5,101 bases of DNA from Solirubrobacterales bacterium 70-9 (GCA_001898095.1 MKSH01000041.1:22494-27594); one strand, 5' to 3'. Shown: positions 1 through 5,035, numbered from the stretch's first letter. Notes: generated by a model from the sequence alone, not told the origin. Numbers and translations: made by a program.

Positions 1-512
1 GCGCAGAGCGCCGTCCCGCCGCCGACCATTTCGGCGCAGGCTTTGACGTTCCCCACCGCCTGGCCGCCTTCCGCAGCGGTGACCTTGCCGCTGATCGCCC
101 CGGGCCCAGACGGCGGCTTCTTGACCAGCGCCGCGTCGACCCCCGAGGTGACCGCTTCCGCCGCCACCAACACCGGCGTCGCGCTCACCGCCGAGCCTGC
201 GCCGGAGTACCACTGGGTGAAGTATTCGGCGGACGGGACGAATTCGACCACGTACTGGCCGGCGGCGAGGCCGGTGAATTCGTAGCCCCCGGTCGAGCCG
301 GTCAGCTTGCATTCGATCGCGCTGCTCAGGTCACCGGAGCCGTAGACGCAGACGTTCACGCCGTCGACCGCGCTGCCTTCGGCCGTCACCGTGCCGCTGA
401 GCCCACCCGGTTCTTCGGCCTTACCCATCGCGGGCAAAGCGACCGCGCAGACGATTGCCGTCAGCAAAGCCAAGCAGCCCGCAATCAGAATTCGGTCCCG
501 TAGCGCCCTCAA
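1..512 (-). CDS. Secreted protein with carboxypeptidase-regulatory-like repeats (N-terminal part, runs off window)
   Basis: This is a 170-codon N-terminal fragment of an exported protein; the C-terminus lies left of position 1. The only usable start is TTG at 510-512: an in-frame TAG lies upstream and no ATG or GTG falls between. Residues 1-7 (MRALRDR) are basic and residues 8-29 hydrophobic, giving a signal peptide probably cut near residue 32. Repeat 1 (about 37-131) has the GTVT...GVxVC...C...GGYEFTGL..GQYVVEF pattern of small beta-sandwich domains of the CarboxypepD_reg/SpaA type. Repeat 2 starts near residue 138 and is cut by the edge. Each repeat has a Cys pair (C55/C68, C159/C170) that could form a disulfide outside the cell. 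It is a paralogue of the gene at 1504-2685, including its promoter block. The family suggests a surface structural or adhesion role; the actual function is unknown. Domain type is fairly sure, role is not. Confidence 0.85.
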   Translation of the reverse strand, partial: MRALRDRILIAGCLALLTAIVCAVALPAMGKAEEPGGLSGTVTAEGSAVDGVNVCVYGSGDLSSAIECKLTGSTGGYEFTGLAAGQYVVEFVPSAEYFTQWYSGAGSAVSATPVLVAAEAVTSGVDAALVKKPPSGPGAISGKVTAAEGGQAVGNVKACAEMVGGGTALC

Positions 513-521
513 AGGACCGCG

Positions 522-527
522 AGTATA
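522..527 (-). promoter_or_regulatory. -10 box TATACT for the secreted repeat protein at 1-512
   Basis: Read on the minus strand, TATACT ends 9 nt before the TTG start codon. A transcript starting about 7 nt after the hexamer would have a leader of only about 3 nt, and no Shine-Dalgarno is visible. No convincing -35 lies 16-18 nt upstream. The 9-mer TATACTCGC is identical to the one before the paralogue at 2685, which strengthens the call. Confidence 0.5.
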
Positions 528-552
528 AAAGCATCCCGGACCCCCCGGCGCC

Positions 553-558
553 TATCTT
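553..558 (+). promoter_or_regulatory. -10-like box TATCTT for the membrane protein gene
   Basis: TATCTT ends 9 nt before the ATG at 568, in the 55-bp divergent gap shared with the gene at 1-512. No Shine-Dalgarno precedes the ATG (the intervening bases are TCCCCGGCG), so a nearly leaderless transcript is the simplest reading. A competing plus-strand TATAAA at 524-529 would give a leader of about 32 nt, but it overlaps the opposite-strand TATACT and comes with no ribosome binding site. Confidence 0.4.
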
Positions 559-567
559 TCCCCGGCG

Positions 568-1500
568 ATGGAGAGACAGGCCTATACCGAGATCGAACGG
601 CCACGTTCGGCGCTGCGACTGATCGGCGCAACGTTTGCGCTTTACAGGGACTTTCCGTGGCTCTTCCTGATTTTGGCCGCGATCGTCGTGATTCCGTACC
701 GAGGTCTCGACGCGATCCTGACTTTCGCGCTGGCCGACGTTTGGGGCAACGCGCTCTCGTTCATCGTCCTCAGCGTCGCTGACTACGCGCTGGTCGTACC
801 CCTGGTCTCGGCGCTGCATGTGTTCGCGGTCGATGACGTGCGCGAGGGCCGCCGGCCGCACATCGGCTCCGTCGCCCGCCGCGCAATTGTCGCCGTGTCG
901 ATCGTCTCCCCGGCGGTCTTCATCACCTGGCTCGGCATCTTCGGCGGCCTGTTCTTGCTGATCGTCCCCGGAGTCGTCCTCTGGGTCCGTTGGGCCGTCG
1001 TCGCCCAGACGGCCTCGCTCCGGGCGAAGGACTGGAAGGACGCGGTCACCCAGAGCGAACGCCTCATCGAGGGCCGCCATCGTCACGTCTTCGCGCTTCT
1101 CCTGCTGACCCTCCTGATCACGTCCGCCCCTGACTATGCGCTCGACTTGGCCTTCGGGTCGTCGCCCGATGGCCTCGGACAGTTCGTGGCCCACTCCGCA
1201 CTGGACGTCGTGACCACCTCCTTCACCGCCCTCGCCACCGCCTTCCTCTACTACGACCTCGAGGCCCGCATGCGAACCGAAGGTCCGGGCAACGCCGCGC
1301 CGATGCCGGTGATTCACTCATCCGCCCCGACCGGATACGGCGGGACCCGCCCTGCCGGCTGGTACATCGACCCCGACTCCCCCTCCCGAATGCGTTACTG
1401 GGCCGCCGACGGCAGCGGCCTCTGGAGCACACGGACGACCAAGACGCCAAAGAAGACGCTCGCCGAATGGCGCGCCGAGCGCCCCGAGGATCCTGCCTGA
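568..1500 (+). CDS. Multi-pass membrane protein with C-terminal DUF2510-like segment
   Basis: This is a 310-residue integral membrane protein of unknown function. Hydrophobic stretches near residues 31-53, 62-87, 106-124, 122-147, 173-189 and 209-229 suggest about six helices. The layout (a helix after SALRLIGATFALYRDFPW, then LLIVPGVVLWVRWAVVA followed by a charged segment with SERLIEGRHRHVFALLLL) resembles actinobacterial proteins annotated as YciC-like or glycerophosphodiester-phosphodiesterase membrane domains; this is family resemblance only and no enzyme motif is visible. Residues 262-290 (PAGWYIDPDSPSRMRYWAAD and following) match the short GWYxDP...RYWD pattern of DUF2510, which probably lies in the cytoplasm. 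The ATG at 568 has a basic, non-signal N-terminus. It is divergent from the gene at 1-512 and convergent with 1504-2685, its stop 3 bp away, so it is probably transcribed alone. Confidence 0.85.
   Translation: MERQAYTEIERPRSALRLIGATFALYRDFPWLFLILAAIVVIPYRGLDAILTFALADVWGNALSFIVLSVADYALVVPLVSALHVFAVDDVREGRRPHIGSVARRAIVAVSIVSPAVFITWLGIFGGLFLLIVPGVVLWVRWAVVAQTASLRAKDWKDAVTQSERLIEGRHRHVFALLLLTLLITSAPDYALDLAFGSSPDGLGQFVAHSALDVVTTSFTALATAFLYYDLEARMRTEGPGNAAPMPVIHSSAPTGYGGTRPAGWYIDPDSPSRMRYWAADGSGLWSTRTTKTPKKTLAEWRAERPEDPA
1351..1437 (+). other. DUF2510-like segment of the membrane protein
   Basis: Residues 262-290 carry Gly-Trp-Tyr, then Asp-Pro, then Arg-Tyr-Trp and a final Trp, the spacing seen in DUF2510. 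That short motif is common in actinobacterial membrane proteins and has no settled function. Here it follows the last helix and a Gly/Pro/Ala-rich linker (about 239-260). The second half is slightly divergent (AADGSGLWST in place of the usual DGTxWTxH). Confidence 0.65.
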
Positions 1501-1503
1501 GCC

Positions 1504-2685
1504 CTAGGACTTCTTCTTGTGGCGGTGCTTGTGCTTCGGCGCTTTGTGCACCCGCACGCACCGCGCCTTGCCGCACACCTTGCGCTTGGCGAAGCCTTTC
1601 CGGCACTTCAGCGGCTTCTTGACGACCTTCTTCACCGGGAGCGGCGCGGTAGTGGTCGGCGACGGGGTGACGATGGCCGCGGGCGGCGGGCCGAGCGAGG
1701 CGTCGATTCCGGTGACGATCGCCGGCGGCGTGATCGCGATCGGGGTCGCCGTGGCGAAGACGCCGGCGCCCTGCCACCACTGGGTCGGGTAGGCATCGAC
1801 GACCGGGTGCTGGTCGAAGATCTCTTTCGGTTCGGCCGAGAAGACCACCTTGTAGCCGGCGTTCCAGAGCCCGAGAAACCGGTAGGCGCCGGACGCCGGG
1901 GAGGTCAGGCAGCCGAGCGTTTCGGGGACTTCCGCTTCCACCAGACACACCCGGACCCCCGCCAGCGGCGCGCCCGTCGCCGCCAGTCGCACGGTGCCGG
2001 AGATCTGGCCGCCGCTCACCAGCGCCTGGTTGACCCCGTTCGCTTCGCCTTTGGCGGCAACGGTGACCAGGCCCAGCGCGTATTCCGCGGGCACCAGGTT
2101 CTGACCAGAAGGCGGTTCAAACCACACTTCGTACCGATCCCCAGCGAGGCCGACGATCGTGTAGGCGCCCGATACGTTGGTGGTGCCGCAGCCGAAGCTG
2201 AACAAGGTGGTCCCGAAGGCGCAGACTTCGACGCCCGAGACCGGTAGGCCGGTCGCGGCGGCGGTCACCACGCCGTTGATCTTGGCGCCTTTTTCGAGCA
2301 CCGCGTCGATCCCGGTCGTGGTCGTTCCTTCGGTCACCGGCACAGCGGTCGACGCAGCCCGAGTCGAGGCTTCGTCATAGAACTGGCGCACGAAGTTCTG
2401 CCCCTCGGGCCAGAATTCGACCGTATATTCGCCTTCGGGCACGTTCGGGATTTCGTAGGCCCCGCCGGCGACGGTTTTGACGCAAGGGACGAAGGCTTCT
2501 TCGGCTTCTTCTTCGGCGCAGACCTCGACCCCGGCCAGCCCGCCCGCGCCTTCGCCGGTCACCGTGCCTTCGATCGCGCCGGTTTCGGCGGCCAGGCCCG
2601 TGGCGGGCAGCGCCAAGGCCGCCACGGCAACCAGCAGCGCGGTCAGCCAGGCGACGACGAAGGTCCGGTGCCGTCGAAAGCTCAA
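1504..2685 (-). CDS. Secreted protein with three carboxypeptidase-regulatory-like repeats and a basic Cys tail
   Basis: This 393-residue exported protein is complete. The start is TTG at 2683-2685: MSFRRHR gives a basic N-region, residues 9-29 are hydrophobic, and cleavage is likely near residue 32-33 (GLAA-ETG). Three repeats follow at about 36-131, 134-224 and 226-332, each running G.I.GTV...GV.VC...C...GAY.I.GL...Y.V.F and ending near TGIDA.L. Each has a Cys pair (C56/C68, C155/C166, C247/C259). A Pro/Thr-rich linker (333-350) leads to a Lys/Arg/His-rich tail with C361, C371 and C376. The fold family (CarboxypepD_reg/SpaA-like beta-sandwich) typically builds surface stalks or adhesins; the basic tail could hold the protein to anionic wall polymers, which is inference. 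There is no LPXTG motif or C-terminal membrane helix. It is a paralogue of the gene at 1-512. It lies 25 bp after the hydrolase stop but has its own -10 box. Confidence 0.9.
   Translation of the reverse strand: MSFRRHRTFVVAWLTALLVAVAALALPATGLAAETGAIEGTVTGEGAGGLAGVEVCAEEEAEEAFVPCVKTVAGGAYEIPNVPEGEYTVEFWPEGQNFVRQFYDEASTRAASTAVPVTEGTTTTGIDAVLEKGAKINGVVTAAATGLPVSGVEVCAFGTTLFSFGCGTTNVSGAYTIVGLAGDRYEVWFEPPSGQNLVPAEYALGLVTVAAKGEANGVNQALVSGGQISGTVRLAATGAPLAGVRVCLVEAEVPETLGCLTSPASGAYRFLGLWNAGYKVVFSAEPKEIFDQHPVVDAYPTQWWQGAGVFATATPIAITPPAIVTGIDASLGPPPAAIVTPSPTTTAPLPVKKVVKKPLKCRKGFAKRKVCGKARCVRVHKAPKHKHRHKKKS
1690..2580 (-). repeat. Three tandem beta-sandwich repeats within the secreted protein
   Basis: Encoded residues 36-332 form three diverged copies of about 90-107 residues, each opening with an EGTV/NGVV/SGTV strand and closing with GIDAVL, GVNQAL or GIDASL. 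The third copy is longer because of an insertion around residues 286-300. The copies are diverged in sequence, so this is an old domain duplication, not a DNA-level tandem repeat. Confidence 0.8.
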
Positions 2686-2695
2686 GAGACGAGCG

Positions 2696-2701
2696 AGTAT
2701 A
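2696..2701 (-). promoter_or_regulatory. -10 box TATACT for the three-repeat secreted protein
   Basis: TATACT on the minus strand ends 10 nt before the TTG start at 2685, inside the 25-bp gap after the hydrolase stop. No Shine-Dalgarno is present. It sits in the same TATACTCGC 9-mer as the paralogue's promoter. The gene can therefore have its own short-leader transcript even if some readthrough from the hydrolase occurs. Confidence 0.5.
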
Positions 2702-2710
2702 TGAGGACCG

Positions 2711-3592
2711 TCAAGCAGTCGGTTCGGCGAAGAACGAGACGGCGCGGGTGGCGACCAGGTCAGGAGCCTCGTCGGCGATGAAGTGGCCGACGCCCTCGAC
2801 CAGTTCGAGCCGCATGTCGTCGGCGTGGCGCTGCCAACCGGCCAGCATCTTGGGACGGAGGGCGGCGTCGTCGGTGCCGTGGAGCTGGAGCGTCGGCACG
2901 GTGAGGTGGGCGCGGGCGTAGCGGCCTTTGATCAGGGCAGGCTGCTCGCGGAGCTGGAACACTCGGTACATCTGCACGCAGGCGTGGGCCCGGTCCGGTT
3001 CGGCGAGGTTGTCGCCGAAGATGTGGAGCGTCTCGCGGTCGAAGTTGTCGCGCACGGTCGCCGCAGCGAGGAGCATCTTCGGGACCAGGGCGCCGCCGGT
3101 GTGCAGGCGGTAGCCGAGCACGGGCGCGGCGATCACCAACTGGTAGGTGAAGCGCCAGATCTCCGGCACGATCATGCGCGTGCTCACCCAGGGCGGCAGG
3201 ATGTTCAGCGCCAGGTAGCGGGAGAAGCGTCCCGGCGCCCGCAGGCAGAGCAGGTAGCCGATCCAGCCGCCCCAGTCGTGGCCGACCAGGCGCACCTTCT
3301 CGGCGCCGATCGCGTCGAGCACCGCGAGCACGTCGTCGGCCAAGTTCTCCTTCTCGTAGCCGTCGCGCGGGGCGTCGCTCCAGCCGAAGCCGCGCAGGTC
3401 CATCGCCACCGCGCGGTACCCGGCCGCCGCCAACCGCGGCAGCAGGAAGCGCCACTCGTACCAGTGCTGCGGCCAGCCGTGCAGGCAGAGGACGACGTCG
3501 TCGCCCTCCCCCGCTTCGGCCAGGTGGAAACGCAGCCCGCGCGCCTCGACCCAGCGATGACGGACGCCGTCTACTGCCGGTGGCTCTCCCAT
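2711..3592 (-). CDS. Alpha/beta hydrolase, epoxide-hydrolase type
   Basis: This 293-residue soluble alpha/beta-hydrolase probably opens epoxides to diols. Visible features are the HGWP oxyanion motif (38-41), the nucleophile elbow VGHDWGG with Asp106 as nucleophile, a cap region (about 135-225), an acid after HGTDD (Asp242, or Asp241) and His270 in GVGHF. An Asp nucleophile limits the choice to epoxide hydrolases, haloalkane dehalogenases and fluoroacetate dehalogenases. Two cap tyrosines, Tyr150 (in TYQL) and Tyr209 (in QMYRVF), sit where epoxide hydrolases place the pair that activates the epoxide, so that role is favoured. The ATG at 3590-3592 is chosen because the conserved fold begins at once (VEARGLRFHLAEAG) and a TACGAT box lies 6 nt upstream; the same frame stays open further upstream, but only as an out-of-frame reading of thrC. 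It is 59 bp downstream of thrC and 25 bp upstream of the secreted protein. Substrate unknown. Confidence 0.9.
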   Translation of the reverse strand: MGEPPAVDGVRHRWVEARGLRFHLAEAGEGDDVVLCLHGWPQHWYEWRFLLPRLAAAGYRAVAMDLRGFGWSDAPRDGYEKENLADDVLAVLDAIGAEKVRLVGHDWGGWIGYLLCLRAPGRFSRYLALNILPPWVSTRMIVPEIWRFTYQLVIAAPVLGYRLHTGGALVPKMLLAAATVRDNFDRETLHIFGDNLAEPDRAHACVQMYRVFQLREQPALIKGRYARAHLTVPTLQLHGTDDAALRPKMLAGWQRHADDMRLELVEGVGHFIADEAPDLVATRAVSFFAEPTA

Positions 3593-3598
3593 ACCGCG

Positions 3599-3604
3599 AT
3601 CGTA
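3599..3604 (-). promoter_or_regulatory. -10 box TACGAT for the hydrolase, leaderless geometry
   Basis: TACGAT fits the TANNNT form of actinobacterial -10 elements and ends exactly 6 nt (CGCGGT) before the ATG at 3592. Initiation 7 nt after the hexamer would place +1 on the A of ATG, a textbook leaderless layout. No Shine-Dalgarno is visible in the 59-bp gap at a usable distance. Confidence 0.5.
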
Positions 3605-3611
3605 CCGGCGG

Positions 3612-3638
3612 CCCGGGCACCGCGGATCGACGCCCGGG
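3612..3638 (-). repeat. GC-rich inverted repeat between thrC and the hydrolase
   Basis: The arms CCCGGGC and GCCCGGG (7 bp, perfect) flank a 13-nt loop, 13 nt after the thrC stop codon. The RNA could form a stable hairpin that partly insulates thrC from the hydrolase, but no U-tract follows, so it is not a typical intrinsic terminator. In a GC-rich spacer such a repeat can arise by chance. Confidence 0.35.
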
Positions 3639-3651
3639 GCGTACCTCCGAC

Positions 3652-4959
3652 TTAGGCGACCGTCGCCGCGATGCGGCGGAAGTCCTCGAGCTGGGCGCCC
3701 ATCGACTCGAGGTTGCAGGCGACCATTTCCGGCCAGGCCTTGTCCGGGTGGTCCTGGATCGTCTTCAGGCCGTTGCCCGAGATCACCGCGACCACCGTCT
3801 CGTCCGGCCCGATCTTGCCCTGGGCGGCGAGCTGGCCGACCGTGGCGATCGTGGTGCCGCCGGCGGGCTCGGTGAGGATTCCCTCGGTGGCGCCGAGGAG
3901 GTCGATCGCGTCCCAGATCTCCGGGTCGGTCGGGGTCGCCGCCGAGCCGCCGCGGGTGCGGACGGCGTCGACGACCAGCGGCCCGTCGCCGGGGGCGCCG
4001 ATCGCCAGCGAGTGGGCGGCCGTGTCCGGGGTCTGCGGCTCGATCTCGCCGCCCTCGAGGATCGCGGTGGCGATCGGATCGCAACCGCCCGCCTGGGCGA
4101 TGTTGATCTTCGTCCCCGCGGTCTCGGCGAGGCCGACCGTCTCCAGCTCGTCCAGCCCCTTGTGGACGCGCGAGGAGAGGGTGCCGCCGGCCGCCGGGAT
4201 GACGAAATGGTCGGGGGCGTCCCAGCCGAGGTCCTCGACCACCTCGAACGCCATCGTCTTCGCCCCCTCGGCGTAGAACGGCCGCAGGGTGATGTTGGCG
4301 AACTCGATCCCGCTGGCCAGCGAGAGCTCACGGCAGGCACGGTTGGCCTGGTCGTAGTTGCCGTCCAGCTGACAGACCTGGGCGCCGAGGGCGCGACAGG
4401 CTTTCGCCTTCCCCTTCTCCATGTTGCCGGGGTAGAAGACGTAGGCGGTGGCCCCGGCCTTGGCCGCGAGCGCCGCGACCGCGGTCCCGACGTTGCCGGT
4501 CGAGACGCAGCCGACCTCGTCTTTGCCCAGCTCCAGCAGGCGGGCGATCGCCATCCCGACGACGCGGTCCTTGTAGGAGAGCGACGGGCGGTTGGTCGAG
4601 TCGTCCTTCAGGTAGAGCTTCCTCAGCCCGAACTCGGCCCCGAGCCGGTCGGCATGGATCAGCGGCGTGTGGCCGGCGAACTGGCCGACCCGCGCCTGCG
4701 CCTCCGCCGATGTGATCGGCAGCAGCTCCTCGAAGCGCCAGACGTTCCAGGGGCGCCCCTCGAGCCCGCGCTCGGCGATCGCGGCGCCGGCGCGCTCGTA
4801 GTCGTAGTCGATGTCGAGTCCATCGCCGCAGGCCGGGCACTTGAATGCCCGCTCCTCCAGCGCGGTGCGGTAGCCACAGTCACGGCAGACGAGTTCGGTC
4901 GCGCAGGACCTGGTTCGCCGGCCGATAGGCCCCTCCAGATGCTGCGTCGCGTTGCTCAT
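3652..4959 (-). CDS. thrC: Threonine synthase (PLP-dependent), with N-terminal zinc-ribbon-like motif
   Basis: This 435-residue cytoplasmic enzyme converts O-phosphohomoserine to threonine and phosphate (EC 4.2.3.1), the last step of threonine synthesis. Residues 25-44 hold CRDC and CPAC, a four-Cys zinc-ribbon-like element found at the start of many threonine synthases. The PLP lysine is Lys130 in SLSYKDR; STGNVG (153-158) is the phosphate-binding loop; AAGGT (256-260) and ISGNGLK (393-399) are the later conserved glycine-rich segments. Length is normal for the family. The ATG at 4957-4959 is chosen over the TTG just before it (4960-4962) because AAGGAGG lies 6 nt upstream of the ATG but only 3 nt from the TTG. 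It is the only gene here with a clear Shine-Dalgarno. No other threonine-pathway gene (hom, thrB) is in the window. Other PLP fold-type II enzymes are less likely given the zinc motif and SYKDR context. Confidence 0.93.
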   Translation of the reverse strand: MSNATQHLEGPIGRRTRSCATELVCRDCGYRTALEERAFKCPACGDGLDIDYDYERAGAAIAERGLEGRPWNVWRFEELLPITSAEAQARVGQFAGHTPLIHADRLGAEFGLRKLYLKDDSTNRPSLSYKDRVVGMAIARLLELGKDEVGCVSTGNVGTAVAALAAKAGATAYVFYPGNMEKGKAKACRALGAQVCQLDGNYDQANRACRELSLASGIEFANITLRPFYAEGAKTMAFEVVEDLGWDAPDHFVIPAAGGTLSSRVHKGLDELETVGLAETAGTKINIAQAGGCDPIATAILEGGEIEPQTPDTAAHSLAIGAPGDGPLVVDAVRTRGGSAATPTDPEIWDAIDLLGATEGILTEPAGGTTIATVGQLAAQGKIGPDETVVAVISGNGLKTIQDHPDKAWPEMVACNLESMGAQLEDFRRIAATVA

Positions 4960-4965
4960 CAACTT

Positions 4966-4972
4966 CCTCCTT
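4966..4972 (-). promoter_or_regulatory. Strong Shine-Dalgarno (AAGGAGG) of thrC
   Basis: AAGGAGG is followed by AAGTTG and then ATG, a 6-nt spacing. It decides the ATG start at 4959 over the adjacent TTG. It contrasts with the other four genes, none of which has a recognisable Shine-Dalgarno. Confidence 0.85.
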
Positions 4973-4977
4973 GGCTA

Positions 4978-4989
4978 CCGCCGAAGCGG
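4978..4989 (-). promoter_or_regulatory. UUCG-capped hairpin beside the thrC ribosome binding site
   Basis: On the minus-strand RNA, CCGC-UUCG-GCGG forms a 4-bp stem with the unusually stable C(UUCG)G tetraloop; a G-U pair can extend it. It ends 5 nt upstream of AAGGAGG, close enough to affect ribosome access or protect the leader. It is short, so a regulatory role is only suggested. Confidence 0.35.
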
Positions 4990-5000
4990 CCTTGTTTGTC

Positions 5001-5021
5001 GTGACGCTCTGCGGGCGTCAC
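5001..5021 (-). repeat. Inverted repeat GTGACGC-N7-GCGTCAC in the thrC leader
   Basis: Perfect 7-bp arms (5001-5007 and 5015-5021) flank a 7-nt spacer, about 42 nt upstream of the thrC start and just downstream of the predicted transcription start. As DNA it could be an operator; as RNA it is a 7-bp GC-rich hairpin in the leader. No U-tract follows, so it is not a ready-made attenuator terminator. Confidence 0.5.
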
Positions 5022-5031
5022 AGATATGTGA
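5018..5031 (-). repeat. Inverted repeat TCACA-N4-TGTGA at the predicted thrC transcription start
   Basis: TCACA and TGTGA are perfect 5-bp arms around GATA (plus strand). The repeat shares TCAC at 5018-5021 with the neighbouring 21-bp inverted repeat and lies 4 bp downstream of the -10 box, where a bound protein would block initiation. A dimeric repressor site is a reasonable inference; the regulator is unknown. Confidence 0.4.
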
Positions 5032-5035
5032 AACC

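Larger units (their letters stand above)
4959..5021 (-). other. Possible 20-codon upstream reading frame coupled to thrC
   Basis: A GTG at 5019-5021 opens a 20-codon frame (MTPAERHDKQGRFGGSQGGS) whose TGA overlaps the thrC ATG by one base (TGATG), the arrangement used for translational coupling. The GTG would sit only about 7 nt after the predicted transcription start and has no Shine-Dalgarno. It has a single Thr codon, so it does not look like a threonine attenuator. An open frame this short is easily due to chance in GC-rich DNA. Confidence 0.2.

Noticed and set aside
474..485. Lipobox-like IAGC (residues 10-13) in the N-terminus of the protein at 1-512
   Set aside because: The hydrophobic stretch before Cys13 is only about five residues and the hydrophobic region continues well beyond it, so a normal type I signal peptide fits better than a lipoprotein.
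421..1317. 298-codon minus-strand open frame opposite the membrane protein gene
   Set aside because: Its translation is a low-complexity Arg/Gly/Glu/Asp-rich sequence without domains. It lies opposite a gene with clear helices and DUF2510, and runs through the signal-peptide region of the real minus-strand gene in another frame.
1480..1512. Bidirectional terminator between the convergent genes
   Set aside because: Only the short palindromes AGGATCCT (1488-1495) and CCTAGG (1503-1508) are present, with no stem-loop plus U-tract.
2709..2714. TTGACG as a -35 box for the gene starting at 2685
   Set aside because: It is only 7 nt from TATACT, far short of the usual 16-18 nt, and it overlaps the hydrolase stop codon.
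2783..3655. 290-codon plus-strand open frame opposite the hydrolase
   Set aside because: It lies almost wholly antisense to the alpha/beta hydrolase, has no recognisable motif, and has no promoter or ribosome site near its start.
3593..4084. N-terminal extension of the hydrolase frame by 164 codons into thrC
   Set aside because: The extension is an Arg/Pro/Gly-rich out-of-frame reading of thrC. The hydrolase fold begins right after the ATG at 3592, which has its own -10 box.
3580..5004. 474-codon plus-strand open frame opposite thrC
   Set aside because: It is antisense to a well-recognised threonine synthase. The Arg/Gly/Asp/Leu-rich product matches no family and reflects the lack of stop codons in GC-rich antisense frames.
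4960..5030. Threonine attenuator or T-box in the thrC leader
   Set aside because: There is no run of Thr codons, no U-tract terminator and no recognisable T-box sequence; the leader is also too short for a T-box.
5018..5031. CRP/FNR-type binding site
   Set aside because: The canonical CRP site is TGTGA-N6-TCACA. Here the arms are in the opposite order with a 4-bp spacer, so the resemblance does not identify the regulator.
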